Below are positions 1 through 8,372 of a DNA stretch of 56,021 nt, one piece after another; position 1 is the first letter of the stretch, and each line of letters opens with the position of its first letter. Both the position numbers and the translations under genes were made by a program. Source of the stretch: Rhodothermia bacterium (GTDB lineage Bacteria > Bacteroidota > Rhodothermia > Rhodothermales > UBA2364). The notes below the pieces were generated by a model, which worked only from the letters and a program-made list of their open reading frames with translations, ran no database searches and was not told the origin of the DNA. The stretch lies in NCBI GenBank assembly GCA_017303715.1, contig JAFLBZ010000031.1:1-56021 (forward strand). The letters run 5' to 3'.

Positions 1-137
1 ACTTTTACGCACACTTTGAAAAACACCCCCAAAACCACACGCTTTGCACTTGTACTTCGGGTTTCCAGAACTATTCGAACCATTTTTCACGATATGTTCC
101 GAACCACATTTATGACAACATTTTTTTCAATTACCAT
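1..137 (-). mobile_element. N-terminus of an IS1-like transposase, cut by window edge
   Basis: Reading the minus strand from about 120 to 1 gives a zinc-finger start typical of IS1-family InsA proteins: CCHKCGSEHIVKNG, then GNPKYKCKACGFGG, that is two CxxC pairs around a KNG turn. The only upstream ATG in reach (135-137) is in another frame; MVIEK joins the zinc-finger frame only if the ribosome or polymerase slips by -1 on the run of seven A at 121-127. Either the start is mutated or expression needs slippage. The rest of the gene lies left of position 1, so completeness cannot be judged. The family call is by motif recognition. Confidence 0.6.
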
Positions 138-170
138 GACCAGTCTTTTTTTGAACAAAATTAAGCAAAA

Positions 171-1049
171 CACCCACTAAATTACATTAATCAAAGGGGA
201 TAGTCCGGAAAGTGGAGTCGCGGGGGGGTGGAGTGCTGATCATTGATGACACTGTGCAAGAAAAACTATACATGGTTGAAAACAACCTAATCTGTTGACA
301 CCCTAACTACTGCTAAGACGTATAGTGAAGGCATTAACCTATTGAAATCCATATCATGAGAAAGGCGTTTCTATCCCACTTCCTTTAAATTGGTTCACAA
401 GACTCTCTGTTACTGTGACCACCTCAAGACCGGAAAGAACGGCGATCCAGAGAGGTGAGCCAAAATAAACAGATGCGGGACATGATAGATACTTGCGGAC
501 AAAACTAGGTGAAGTTTACTAGGGTACTGGCCGACATCTGGTTTGCTTCCACTGAGTAGCATGGAACACATCAAAAAAGTCCAGCAAAAAGATTTCATTA
601 TTGGCGCTAAAAAGCACGACTGGTAGCCATGAGCGAGGCTAACTGGAAGAAAAACCATTATACGCCGCTCTACCAAGTGGGATGAAGGAACTGAATTTCT
701 TCATCTGACTATTCCCACAAGTCTTTAAAGCAAGAAAGGTGGTAAATTTGGTATCCGGCTTGTAGCATGCTGGACGCTGAGTGGGACGAAATCACCACGA
801 TTTACTAGAAACGGTGGAAAGTAGAGGTCTTCCAAAATCGTTTAAGTGCAATGCTGCTTTTGCCAGATTACCTTCACACACTGCAAGGACTCAGAGGTCT
901 AACCACCTCTTTGCACCCATTGTAGCCGTATTAAAGATGGAGGGTTTAAATATCAGGACAAAACTAACCATTTCACCCAATGAAGTGTCGCCACGATCAA
1001 TACACTATTCGCGTACCAATGCAAGGCATGAGTTAGATGCCAATTTTGC
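171..1049 (+). pseudogene. Decayed IS4/IS701-like DDE transposase
   Basis: No long open frame survives, but pieces spread over the plus-strand frames line up in order with this transposase family: VLIIDDTVQEK (about 230-262, with the first catalytic Asp region), MRDMIDTCGQN and VLADIWFAS near 475-545 (second Asp region), KKVQQKDFIIGAKKH near 573-615, then WDEIT and KRWKVEVF near 782-835 and KSFKCNAAFARLPSHTARTQ near 835-895 (region after the catalytic Glu). Joining them needs several frameshifts and stops, so the element is dead. The N-terminal part of the protein is not recognisable. It lies just downstream of the last gene of the nonulosonic acid operon. Confidence 0.7.
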
Positions 1050-1051
1050 AC

Positions 1052-2272
1052 TTAGTCATTCAATCCCCCCTTCCAGACATTATGACGCAGTTGCCAGTCC
1101 TTTTGGAGGTTTTTACCCCATATATGTGGAGATCGAAACTCATCCGCTAGTTTATTTCTGAAATACTCTGGGTTAATGCCTAAATATTCCATAATTTCAT
1201 CAAAGTAACGATCAGGAAACTCTCCATCAAACTTTTTAACAAGAGCAACACCTTCTTCACGCGTAAGGTGTCCATTTCTTATTTCTTGAGACGCATCATA
1301 AGTAGCCCTTCCGATACCAAATTTTATAAAAGTAGTATAGTAATGAAGATCGTCAATTTTATCGTCAATGCTGTTGTATTTACTATACGTACCTTGCGTT
1401 CGGAATGGACGTGCCTTAAACTCCGTATTTTCTACTGCATAATAATATACTTCTTGAGGTGTCCATTTTAAGTAGTAGCCTAAGTAATGTACTTCAATTT
1501 GTGACTTTTGTATTTCTTCAACAGGAGCAGGTAAAAATGACAAAATATCATTTAGGGAAATATTGTATTTTTCACGTAACTCTTTAACCGATACTCCACC
1601 AAGATATATTTCGTCAAGGTGTTGATATCCAAAATAAGATTTGTCTCTAAGCGATGTTGCATTATCAGCAATTGGATTGCCATATTCAGCCTCATTCTCT
1701 CCATAAAATACCAATGGTATATTATATTTCATGGCAAGTTTAGGGCCTAAATTTTTTTGTCCAAGTATAAATGTCTGAAATGGGTGAAAAAGATTTTCAA
1801 TAGAAAACTTTGTTAAGAGCTTCATTACTTTTCCATTAGGTGTAAAAGTAATATTATCAAAACCACTGTTAATCCAATTTTTCCAATTTTTATAACCATA
1901 TTCAGTATAAAGAATTGGGGGCCAAGTAACCGTAAGAGGGTTCATGCCGTACTTGTACTTTAGAATGTGCGCTTGGTAGGCACTATCCTTTCCACCACTA
2001 CCAGGTACTAAGCAATCATAATATCCATCGTTTCTACGGTACTTATCAAGAAGCTGTAGCAGTTCATCTTCTCTTTTTCTCCAATCTATAGATTCTTTTT
2101 GCTCAGCAGTTCGGCAAGCATCACAAACTTCATACTGATCAAAATTTAGCGTTACTTTTTTACTATTAATGGTGTGTCTAAATTCAGCAGTCGAAGCCGG
2201 GCGTTGATTAGACATTACACATTTTTTACAAAATTTTACCTCACGAGGCAAACCATATTTAACTTCTAACAT
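1052..2272 (-). CDS. N-acetyl sugar amidotransferase (PseA/WbpG/LegA-type)
   Basis: A 406-residue PP-loop ATPase of the N-acetyl sugar amidotransferase family. SGGKDS at residues 92-97 is the PP-loop that adenylates the substrate; four cysteines (C15, C18, C50, C53) form a likely zinc knuckle. The C-terminus carries the family-like FRSPHIWG and LRHNVW. In this family the enzyme uses ammonia, delivered by a HisH/HisF pair, to turn an N-acetyl group of a sugar into an acetamidino group (known for pseudaminic and legionaminic acids and for ManNAc-type uronates). Here hisH and hisF are directly upstream in the same operon, and the operon makes legionaminic acid, so 5-acetamidino-legionaminic acid or its CMP form is the inferred product. 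It is the last gene before IS debris but appears complete. Confidence 0.88.
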   Translation of the reverse strand: MLEVKYGLPREVKFCKKCVMSNQRPASTAEFRHTINSKKVTLNFDQYEVCDACRTAEQKESIDWRKREDELLQLLDKYRRNDGYYDCLVPGSGGKDSAYQAHILKYKYGMNPLTVTWPPILYTEYGYKNWKNWINSGFDNITFTPNGKVMKLLTKFSIENLFHPFQTFILGQKNLGPKLAMKYNIPLVFYGENEAEYGNPIADNATSLRDKSYFGYQHLDEIYLGGVSVKELREKYNISLNDILSFLPAPVEEIQKSQIEVHYLGYYLKWTPQEVYYYAVENTEFKARPFRTQGTYSKYNSIDDKIDDLHYYTTFIKFGIGRATYDASQEIRNGHLTREEGVALVKKFDGEFPDRYFDEIMEYLGINPEYFRNKLADEFRSPHIWGKNLQKDWQLRHNVWKGGLND

Positions 2273-2290
2273 ATGTTTTAGCTTAGTTAG

Positions 2291-2926
2291 TTATGAATTT
2301 TTTAGCCAATTTTTATAAATTTCGATACCGTGCAACCCACTTTTTTCTGGATGGAATTGACAAGCGAAAATATTATTTTTCAGTACTGAAGAACAATATT
2401 TATTCCCTCCATAACTTGTTGTTGACAAGATGGTATCGTTAGAATCTGGTTGAACATAGAATGAATGAACAAAATACATGTAATCACCAGGATTACAAAC
2501 TGAAAGAGGGGAATTTTCCCATGAATTTTGCAATGGATGAATAGTATTCCATGCAATCTGTGGAACCTTCAAGGTAGCTCCTTGCACATCAATTGAAGAG
2601 AATTTTTTTACGACACCATTAATGATATCCAACCCCTTATGACATCCAAACTCTTCACTCTCCGAAAAGAGCAATTGCAAGCCTAAACAAATTCCCATGA
2701 ATGGTTTTGTGGTTGCTATAAAATCTTTTACAGGCTCAATTAAATCCAATTTTCTCATATTATACATTGCATCAGCAAAAGCCCCGACTCCCGGCAAGAT
2801 CATCGCATCAGCACTTGAAATAGCAGTCGCGTCAGAAGATATAAAGGCATCGTAGCCAAGATACAAGCAAGCTTGTTGGACGCTAAATAAATTCCCTAGC
2901 TGATAATCCACGATTGCTATTTTCAT
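2291..2926 (-). CDS. hisH: Glutamine amidotransferase subunit HisH (nonulosonic acid operon copy)
   Basis: A 211-residue class I glutaminase. The nucleophile elbow GICLGLQL places the catalytic Cys at residue 80; the His/Glu of the triad are in HPEKS (192-196). It releases ammonia from glutamine and passes it to its HisF partner. Its start overlaps the end of hisF by 4 bp, so the two are translationally coupled. The next gene is the N-acetyl sugar amidotransferase, and no histidine biosynthesis gene is near. The likely role is therefore ammonia supply for sugar amidination rather than imidazole glycerol phosphate synthesis. Confidence 0.9.
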   Translation of the reverse strand: MKIAIVDYQLGNLFSVQQACLYLGYDAFISSDATAISSADAMILPGVGAFADAMYNMRKLDLIEPVKDFIATTKPFMGICLGLQLLFSESEEFGCHKGLDIINGVVKKFSSIDVQGATLKVPQIAWNTIHPLQNSWENSPLSVCNPGDYMYFVHSFYVQPDSNDTILSTTSYGGNKYCSSVLKNNIFACQFHPEKSGLHGIEIYKNWLKNS

Positions 2927-3783
2927 GATATTTTAGTGCGGCACGGTATGCCTCTTTTATTTAAATGACTTTTAATCTCCATCAAGTTGTGAGGGGATAT
3001 TTTATTAAAGGTTAAACGGCCACTTTGTAAAAAAGACACATTTCCTTCTGAACGGCTTTCCATATTGCTCCTTTTATTAGCAATAAAATCGTAATGTATC
3101 ATAGAGGCTACAGCGATAGCATCAGCCCTACCTTCAATAATACCTTCAGAACAATGTTCCAATACCCCAACACCGCCATGTGCAATTACAGGTACCGAAA
3201 CATTTTGTGCAATTAACTTTGTTAATTCAAGATCATAACCTTTTCCCGTACCTTCCGCATCTACAGAAGTGATAACAATTTCGCCAATGCCCAGTTTTTC
3301 CAATTGTTTCGCCCATGATAAGACCTCATATCCTGTCTCTTCTCTGCCGTTATCTACAAAAGAAAAGTATTGTCCTGATGGATGCCTTATTGCTTCGATG
3401 GCCGCTACAATCGTAGAAGAACCAAATTTTTTAGTTGCTTCTGCAATAAAAGATGGATTTTTAGTTGCTGCCGTATTTATGCAGACTTTATCAGCCCCTG
3501 CACGCAAAGCTGCTCTTATGTCGTCAATTGTCCTAATGCCACCACCAACTGTTAAAGGAATAAAGCTACGTTTTGCGGTTTGAGAAATAATGTCATTTAG
3601 ACTATTTCTTTCATAAAGGCTCGCTACGACATCTTGATAAAACAACTCATCAGCTCCGTTTTCATAGTAATATTTTGCAAAATCTTCAGGCTTTCCCAAA
3701 ACCCGAAGACCTTCCAGATGAACTCCTTTTACCAGATTAGGTCCTTTAATGTCTAATCGAGCTATAACTCTTATGTTATTCAT
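2923..3783 (-). CDS. hisF: HisF-like cyclase subunit, probable ammonia channel for sugar amidination
   Basis: A 286-residue TIM barrel of the HisF family, about 30 residues longer than a typical HisF (about 250). Asp11 is present (RLDIKG), but the second catalytic acid, Asp130 in histidine-pathway HisF, is Glu (AAIEAIR, residue 130). The usual CLD start motif is also changed to ARLD. The C-terminal tail after residue 230 is polar and not part of the normal barrel. Overlaps of 4 bp with hisH downstream and with the cytidylyltransferase upstream tie it to this operon. Family knowledge says such HisF2 proteins serve amidotransferases as an ammonia conduit; the altered acid fits loss of the cyclase reaction, which is an inference. 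Confidence 0.88.
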   Translation of the reverse strand: MNNIRVIARLDIKGPNLVKGVHLEGLRVLGKPEDFAKYYYENGADELFYQDVVASLYERNSLNDIISQTAKRSFIPLTVGGGIRTIDDIRAALRAGADKVCINTAATKNPSFIAEATKKFGSSTIVAAIEAIRHPSGQYFSFVDNGREETGYEVLSWAKQLEKLGIGEIVITSVDAEGTGKGYDLELTKLIAQNVSVPVIAHGGVGVLEHCSEGIIEGRADAIAVASMIHYDFIANKRSNMESRSEGNVSFLQSGRLTFNKISPHNLMEIKSHLNKRGIPCRTKIS

Positions 3784-4481
3784 TTAATTTGTTTTGTCTT
3801 CAAAATGTATTGTGCAAATCCCCAATCCACTATGCTATCAAGATCAACCCCATATATCTCAGGCATAACATATTTTTTTACTTTTTTAAAATCTCGAAAG
3901 CCTTTATGTGTTTTTAGGCTATTAGAAGATATAATGTAAATTGAGCCATTATACTCATAAACAGGTGGTACATCTTGACGACGATTAACATTTACATTTT
4001 CTTTACTTATTTTTAAATATCCATCGCTATTTTCTTCAAATAAATTATAGTACGGGTTGGATTTTGACTCACAAACACTTACAAGCATTTCATCATCCGT
4101 AGAGAAAGATTTAAGCATCTCTATAAGATGCTTTTGGGTACGAAAAGGAGAGGTAGGTTGTAGCAAAACAATAGTATTATAAAAAAAATTTCGATTCTCA
4201 TAATAAGCTAAAGCATGCTGTAAAACTTCGTAAGTTCCTGCCTCGTCAGTGGCCAAATGCGCTGGCCGGAAGAAAGGCACAAAATATTTGATTTCTTTTG
4301 CACACTCAGCAATTCTATTGCAGTCCGTAGTTAGGCAAATATTTTCATCTGTGGTAAATAGACGAGCAAATTCTAAAGTATAATGAATAAGTGGCTTGCC
4401 ACCTAATGGCTTGATATTTTTATGTGGTATCCCTTTTGAGCCACCACGAGCAGGTATTACAAATAATATTTTTTGTTTCAT
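3780..4481 (-). CDS. legF: CMP-legionaminic acid synthetase (acylneuraminate cytidylyltransferase)
   Basis: A 233-residue cytidylyltransferase that couples a nonulosonic acid to CMP using CTP. The N-terminus carries the family signature ARGGSKGIPHKN, followed by LLQPTSPFR, the usual mid-domain motif of NeuA/LegF/PseF proteins. Position after legI, legG and the ptmE-like gene makes legionaminic acid the likely substrate, although sequence alone does not separate LegF from NeuA. The stop overlaps hisF by 4 bp and the start shares one base with the upstream gene's stop. The product would be the CMP-sugar donor for a glycosyltransferase not present in the window. Confidence 0.92.
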   Translation of the reverse strand: MKQKILFVIPARGGSKGIPHKNIKPLGGKPLIHYTLEFARLFTTDENICLTTDCNRIAECAKEIKYFVPFFRPAHLATDEAGTYEVLQHALAYYENRNFFYNTIVLLQPTSPFRTQKHLIEMLKSFSTDDEMLVSVCESKSNPYYNLFEENSDGYLKISKENVNVNRRQDVPPVYEYNGSIYIISSNSLKTHKGFRDFKKVKKYVMPEIYGVDLDSIVDWGFAQYILKTKQIK

Positions 4482-5530
4482 TAAAGTTGCAAATGTTTAA
4501 TATCTTCTTGTGCTTTTATATAGTCAGGCATTTTTCCAATATCTAACCAATAACTTAATATTGGGTAATTAGTTAATTTTCTTCCAGTATCTATAACCAC
4601 CTCCATCAAATCTGTCGCATTATAAAATTCATTATTAGGAATAAGTTTTAATAATTCCTTTTTAAAAATATAAATTCCAGCGTTTGAATAGTAGATATAG
4701 CGAGGCTTTTCTTTTAACGATAGAACGTTGTCTTCTTTATCCGTTTCCAGAACAGCATATGGCACATCAACATAATAAGGGATGGCAGCAACGGTCATAT
4801 CTGCATTCGACTTCACAAATTCATTAAAAAAGTCTTCATAATCAATATTCGTTAATAAATCTGAGTTCATCAATAAGATGTAATCATTTTTGAACGATTC
4901 CGTTAAAGTTACTGAGCCGATAGTACCTAAAGGCTTCTCTTCAACCAAATATTTTATCGAAATATTCTTATCAGATCCATCTTTAAAATACTCTACTATA
5001 ACATCTTTTAAATAATTTACGCTAATATACATTTCTTCAATACCAAAGCGAACCAAACGATCAATATTGTGTTCTATAATCGGCTTTTCTCCTATTTTTA
5101 GCATTGGCTTTGGAATTTCTTTCGTTAATGGCATAAGTCTTTGTCCTCGACCACCTGCCATGATCACCACACCAACAGGTAAGAAACCATTAAATTCTTG
5201 TAGGTCAAGTACCCTTATTAGCTTTGTATCATTATCTAAAAGAGGAACAAAGCGAATATTTTGTTTCTTATATTCACTTATATGTTGATTTTCATTTTCG
5301 CCTTTCTTGATATATCTAAATTTTGTATTTCCTGCTAAAACAGCAGGAGATTTAACATCTAACCCCTTAAGTAATCCCCTTCTTATATCGCCATCCGTAA
5401 GTGTTGCTAATAATTTATAATCTTCATCTATAATAAATAGTACGTTATTTAATACACCTATTTCATCTAGTATGGCTAATGCGTCTAGAAGTGTATAAGT
5501 ATTTAATATTACTCGTTGAGGTAATTTCAT
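4481..5530 (-). CDS. ptmE: CBS-domain sugar-1-phosphate nucleotidyltransferase, PtmE-like
   Basis: A 349-residue protein with two CBS motifs (residues about 1-115) followed by a nucleotidyltransferase domain starting VVIMAGGRGQRLMPLT at about 121. This domain order matches PtmE of Campylobacter, which makes GDP-glucosamine as the entry step of the legionaminic acid route. The rest of the pathway around it (legB to legF) supports that role. An alternative is a GDP-mannose or UDP-sugar pyrophosphorylase-like enzyme with CBS regulation. It overlaps legG by 4 bp. No PtmF-like isomerase domain is seen, so GlcN-1-P presumably comes from general metabolism. Confidence 0.85.
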   Translation of the reverse strand: MKLPQRVILNTYTLLDALAILDEIGVLNNVLFIIDEDYKLLATLTDGDIRRGLLKGLDVKSPAVLAGNTKFRYIKKGENENQHISEYKKQNIRFVPLLDNDTKLIRVLDLQEFNGFLPVGVVIMAGGRGQRLMPLTKEIPKPMLKIGEKPIIEHNIDRLVRFGIEEMYISVNYLKDVIVEYFKDGSDKNISIKYLVEEKPLGTIGSVTLTESFKNDYILLMNSDLLTNIDYEDFFNEFVKSNADMTVAAIPYYVDVPYAVLETDKEDNVLSLKEKPRYIYYSNAGIYIFKKELLKLIPNNEFYNATDLMEVVIDTGRKLTNYPILSYWLDIGKMPDYIKAQEDIKHLQL

Positions 5531-6696
5531 AAGTCAAAGAATGTTTTCTTAAGAGAGACAGAAGTACTTTTTTGTTGTAAAAGATTTATGATTTTAAACC
5601 CACTATTACCTTCTCCATAAGGATTTTTTTCATTTACACATATTTCTTTATGTACAATGGAAAGTGCTTTTTTTATCGCCTTGACGATTGAGTCATAATT
5701 AACTTCTGCATTAATAATTGTTTTTCCTTGTTCTCGACCTTTTTGCCGATCCCCAATATTTACGGTCGGTATTTTAAATGAAGGCACCTCAATAAGTCCG
5801 CTAGAAGAATTACCTATAACCGCTGTACTATATTTAATTGCTGATAAATAGCGTAGCTGCCCCAAGTTAGTATAAGATTTCGCTCTTAATTTATTTTCAA
5901 AAACATATTCATTAATAAGTTGGACGATAATCCGGCCTTCTGCATCTGCGTTTGGAAGAGTGAAAATAATATTTAATTCACTAAAATAGTCTAAGGATTG
6001 CAAAAGTGTTTTAAATTGTTTTTCAGCAGTATTTTCCTCTAAAGTAGTTGGATGAAATGTTACCAACAAATAAGGTTTTTTCAAATCAAATCCAAGCTCT
6101 TTTGATAATTCAGCCTTGGATAGCAAAGACATTTCTGCAATATTATCTAGCCCTATAGCACCAACATTAAATACACGGTCAGGAGCTTCGCCCAATTGAA
6201 TCACTCTTTTACGGTGTGTCTCTGTAGAAGTAAAATGAAGATATGACATCTTTGTTATTGCGTGTCTCAGGGCTTCATCTGTGGCTCCCTCTGTTGTTTC
6301 ACCACCATGTAGATGTGCAATCGGGATTTTTGCCAAGTAAGCAGCGGTGGCGGCGGCAAAAGTTTCAAATCTATCTCCCAAAACAACTACCCAATTTGGT
6401 TTAAGTCGTTGATAGCTATCAGCGAACCCTACTAATGCAAGGCCAGTGGACTTGGTTATGCCAACAGGCGTATCACTTGAAAGAAGTATCTCGACTTTAT
6501 CGCTAATCTTAAAACCATCTTTCTCAATTTCTTTGTATGTTAATCCAAATTCAGGTGACAGATGCATACCTGTTACTACAATTTGAAGTTGAAAAAATTC
6601 ATGCTTTTTGAGTAATTTTAATAGAGGTAAAAACAAGCCATACTCAGCTCTTGTACCAGTTATAACACAAACTTTTATTTTATTTTCATCGTTCAT
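5527..6696 (-). CDS. legG: Hydrolysing NDP-sugar 2-epimerase, LegG/NeuC type
   Basis: A 389-residue member of the WecB/NeuC 2-epimerase family with a GT-B fold. The N-terminus has TGTRAEYGLFLPLL and the middle has HLHGGETTEGATDEALRH, both typical of hydrolysing epimerases, and GNSSSGLIEVP marks the nucleotide-binding C-terminal half. It removes the nucleotide and inverts C2 to give 2,4-diacetamido-2,4,6-trideoxymannose, the substrate of the next enzyme, LegI. It lies 14 bp after legI and overlaps the ptmE-like gene by 4 bp. NeuC acting on UDP-GlcNAc is the alternative, but legB/legC/legH in the operon favour LegG. Confidence 0.9.
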   Translation of the reverse strand: MNDENKIKVCVITGTRAEYGLFLPLLKLLKKHEFFQLQIVVTGMHLSPEFGLTYKEIEKDGFKISDKVEILLSSDTPVGITKSTGLALVGFADSYQRLKPNWVVVLGDRFETFAAATAAYLAKIPIAHLHGGETTEGATDEALRHAITKMSYLHFTSTETHRKRVIQLGEAPDRVFNVGAIGLDNIAEMSLLSKAELSKELGFDLKKPYLLVTFHPTTLEENTAEKQFKTLLQSLDYFSELNIIFTLPNADAEGRIIVQLINEYVFENKLRAKSYTNLGQLRYLSAIKYSTAVIGNSSSGLIEVPSFKIPTVNIGDRQKGREQGKTIINAEVNYDSIVKAIKKALSIVHKEICVNEKNPYGEGNSGFKIINLLQQKSTSVSLKKTFFDL

Positions 6697-6710
6697 TTAG
6701 TTTTCCTTTT

Positions 6711-7721
6711 TTATAATTCGATAAGTTCATCCAATTCAAAATTTCGTTTAGCTTTTTTCCCAATCACATTATCCCACTTCATTGGGCTTATACCATTTCC
6801 CGGTCGTTTAGTCGTTAAATTACGTTCTGTAAAAACATCATCTTTCTTGATGGCCATAGAAGCAACAATACTTTTACGAGCAATTTCTCTGTTCTTAAAT
6901 TCAGATACTGAAGGAGTTTTGTCTCCTGCCCCACTAATGGCTTTTTCAATATTTCGAATACCCTTAACCATACCTACCAATTCTTTAGGCTCTAACGAAG
7001 CTCTATGGTCTGGCCCCTCCATAGTCTTGGACAAAGTAAAATGCTTCTCTATTAGGGTCGCTCCCAATGCCACAGCAGCTATAGCTACTTCAATTCCAAG
7101 TGTATGGTCTGAATATCCAACTTTGGTACCAGTTTTTTTAGCAATAGACTCCATTGCTTTTAGGTTTACATCTTCAAATGGGGTAGGGTATTCGGTATTA
7201 CAGTGAAGAATTATAATGTTATCTTTGCTGACACCTTCTTTTAAAACAACCTTCAGAGCTGCTCTTAATTCTACCATAGTGGACATACCAGTTGATATTA
7301 CCAACTGTTCAAAAGACTGAGCCATTTTGCGCAAATATGGCAAATTCGTGATTTCTCCTGATGGTATTTTTCCTAATTTAATCCCAATACTTTTTAGAAA
7401 ATCTATACTATCAAGGTCAAAAGGAGTAGAAAGGAATTTGATATTTTTTATTTTACAATAATCTATCAACTCAAAGTGGTGGTCTTCACTCAATTCCAAT
7501 TTTCTAAGCATCGCCAATTGACTTTCTTGGCTTGCTGTGGTCTCCTTTTGATAATCAGCTTTTGACGCTGACTTACTTGCAATTTTTTCAGCTCTGAAAG
7601 TTTGAAATTTTACATAATCCGCACCTGCTTCGGCTGCTACATCTACTAATTTCTTAGCCAACTCTAAACTGCCATTGTGATTTACACCTGCTTCAGCTAT
7701 AATAATAGTATGGTTATACAT
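6711..7721 (-). CDS. legI: Legionaminic acid synthase (NeuB family)
   Basis: A 336-residue NeuB-family condensing enzyme that joins phosphoenolpyruvate to a 6-deoxy hexosamine to form a nine-carbon acid. The TIM barrel starts IIAEAGVNHNGS; substrate-binding stretches VKFQTF, STPFD, GYSDHT and EKHFTL are intact. A C-terminal SAF (antifreeze-like) domain spans about 275-336, with KRPGNGISP. All NeuB motifs appear complete. Position between legH and legG points to diacetyl-legionaminic acid; sialic acid (NeuB) is the alternative if the context is ignored. Confidence 0.93.
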   Translation of the reverse strand: MYNHTIIIAEAGVNHNGSLELAKKLVDVAAEAGADYVKFQTFRAEKIASKSASKADYQKETTASQESQLAMLRKLELSEDHHFELIDYCKIKNIKFLSTPFDLDSIDFLKSIGIKLGKIPSGEITNLPYLRKMAQSFEQLVISTGMSTMVELRAALKVVLKEGVSKDNIIILHCNTEYPTPFEDVNLKAMESIAKKTGTKVGYSDHTLGIEVAIAAVALGATLIEKHFTLSKTMEGPDHRASLEPKELVGMVKGIRNIEKAISGAGDKTPSVSEFKNREIARKSIVASMAIKKDDVFTERNLTTKRPGNGISPMKWDNVIGKKAKRNFELDELIEL

Positions 7722-7738
7722 TTTTTATGATGTCTTAG

Positions 7739-8368
7739 TTAAATTCTCTTGGCAGGGCTTCCGACATACACCCCCTCAGTATCAATTGATTTTAAAATGG
7801 TAGAACCCGCACCAATAACTACATTATCACAAATAGATATGCCCTGAGCAATAACTGTTTGACTTCCTATAAAGACATGATTACCTATTTGACAATTACC
7901 ATTTATAATTGCACCTGTTGAAACATGGGTATGATTACCAATTTTAACATCGTGTTCAACAATCGCATTAGTGTTGATAATACTATTATCACCTATTTGG
8001 CTATCTACATTTACCACTGCTTGGTGCATAACAATACTACCTTTTCCGATAATACTATATTTGGAAACAATTGCATATTTAGAAATAACTGTTGCTAGGG
8101 GAGCTTTGTGTTGTTTTAAGTGTGTGTAAAGTTTAGTTCGTAAGGCACTACTTTTAATTTGTCCGACTGTTATTAAAAATAAGCAGTCTTTTTTGACCCA
8201 TCCCTCTATGTCTTCATCTGTACCTATTATAGTACAATTTAACATTTTTTGCCCAATTTTCTCAAACGTATCTAAAACACCTATTACATTGTACTGACCA
8301 GTGCTTGTAATGACATCTAAACAGGCTTTGCAATGCCCTCCTCCTCCTATTAAAATAAGGTTCTGCAT
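7739..8368 (-). CDS. legH: Sugar O/N-acyltransferase, LegH/NeuD/PglD family
   Basis: A 209-residue left-handed beta-helix acetyltransferase. The N-terminal Rossmann-like part begins LILIGGGGHCKACLDVI, and hexapeptide repeats fill residues about 95-205. HDVKIGNHTHVSTGA carries the His expected to act as general base. In PglD/LegH this enzyme acetylates the 4-amino group made by the preceding aminotransferase using acetyl-CoA. It is 17 bp upstream of legI and 4 bp downstream of legC. Its place directly after a LegC-type aminotransferase supports N-acetylation in the legionaminic route over sialic acid O-acetylation. Confidence 0.88.
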   Translation of the reverse strand: MQNLILIGGGGHCKACLDVITSTGQYNVIGVLDTFEKIGQKMLNCTIIGTDEDIEGWVKKDCLFLITVGQIKSSALRTKLYTHLKQHKAPLATVISKYAIVSKYSIIGKGSIVMHQAVVNVDSQIGDNSIINTNAIVEHDVKIGNHTHVSTGAIINGNCQIGNHVFIGSQTVIAQGISICDNVVIGAGSTILKSIDTEGVYVGSPAKRI

Positions 8369-8372
8369 CTTT

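Noticed and set aside
2291-3783. Histidine biosynthesis genes
   Set aside because: HisH and HisF here sit in a nonulosonic acid operon beside a sugar amidotransferase with no other his gene, and HisF has Glu130; a role in histidine synthesis is unlikely.
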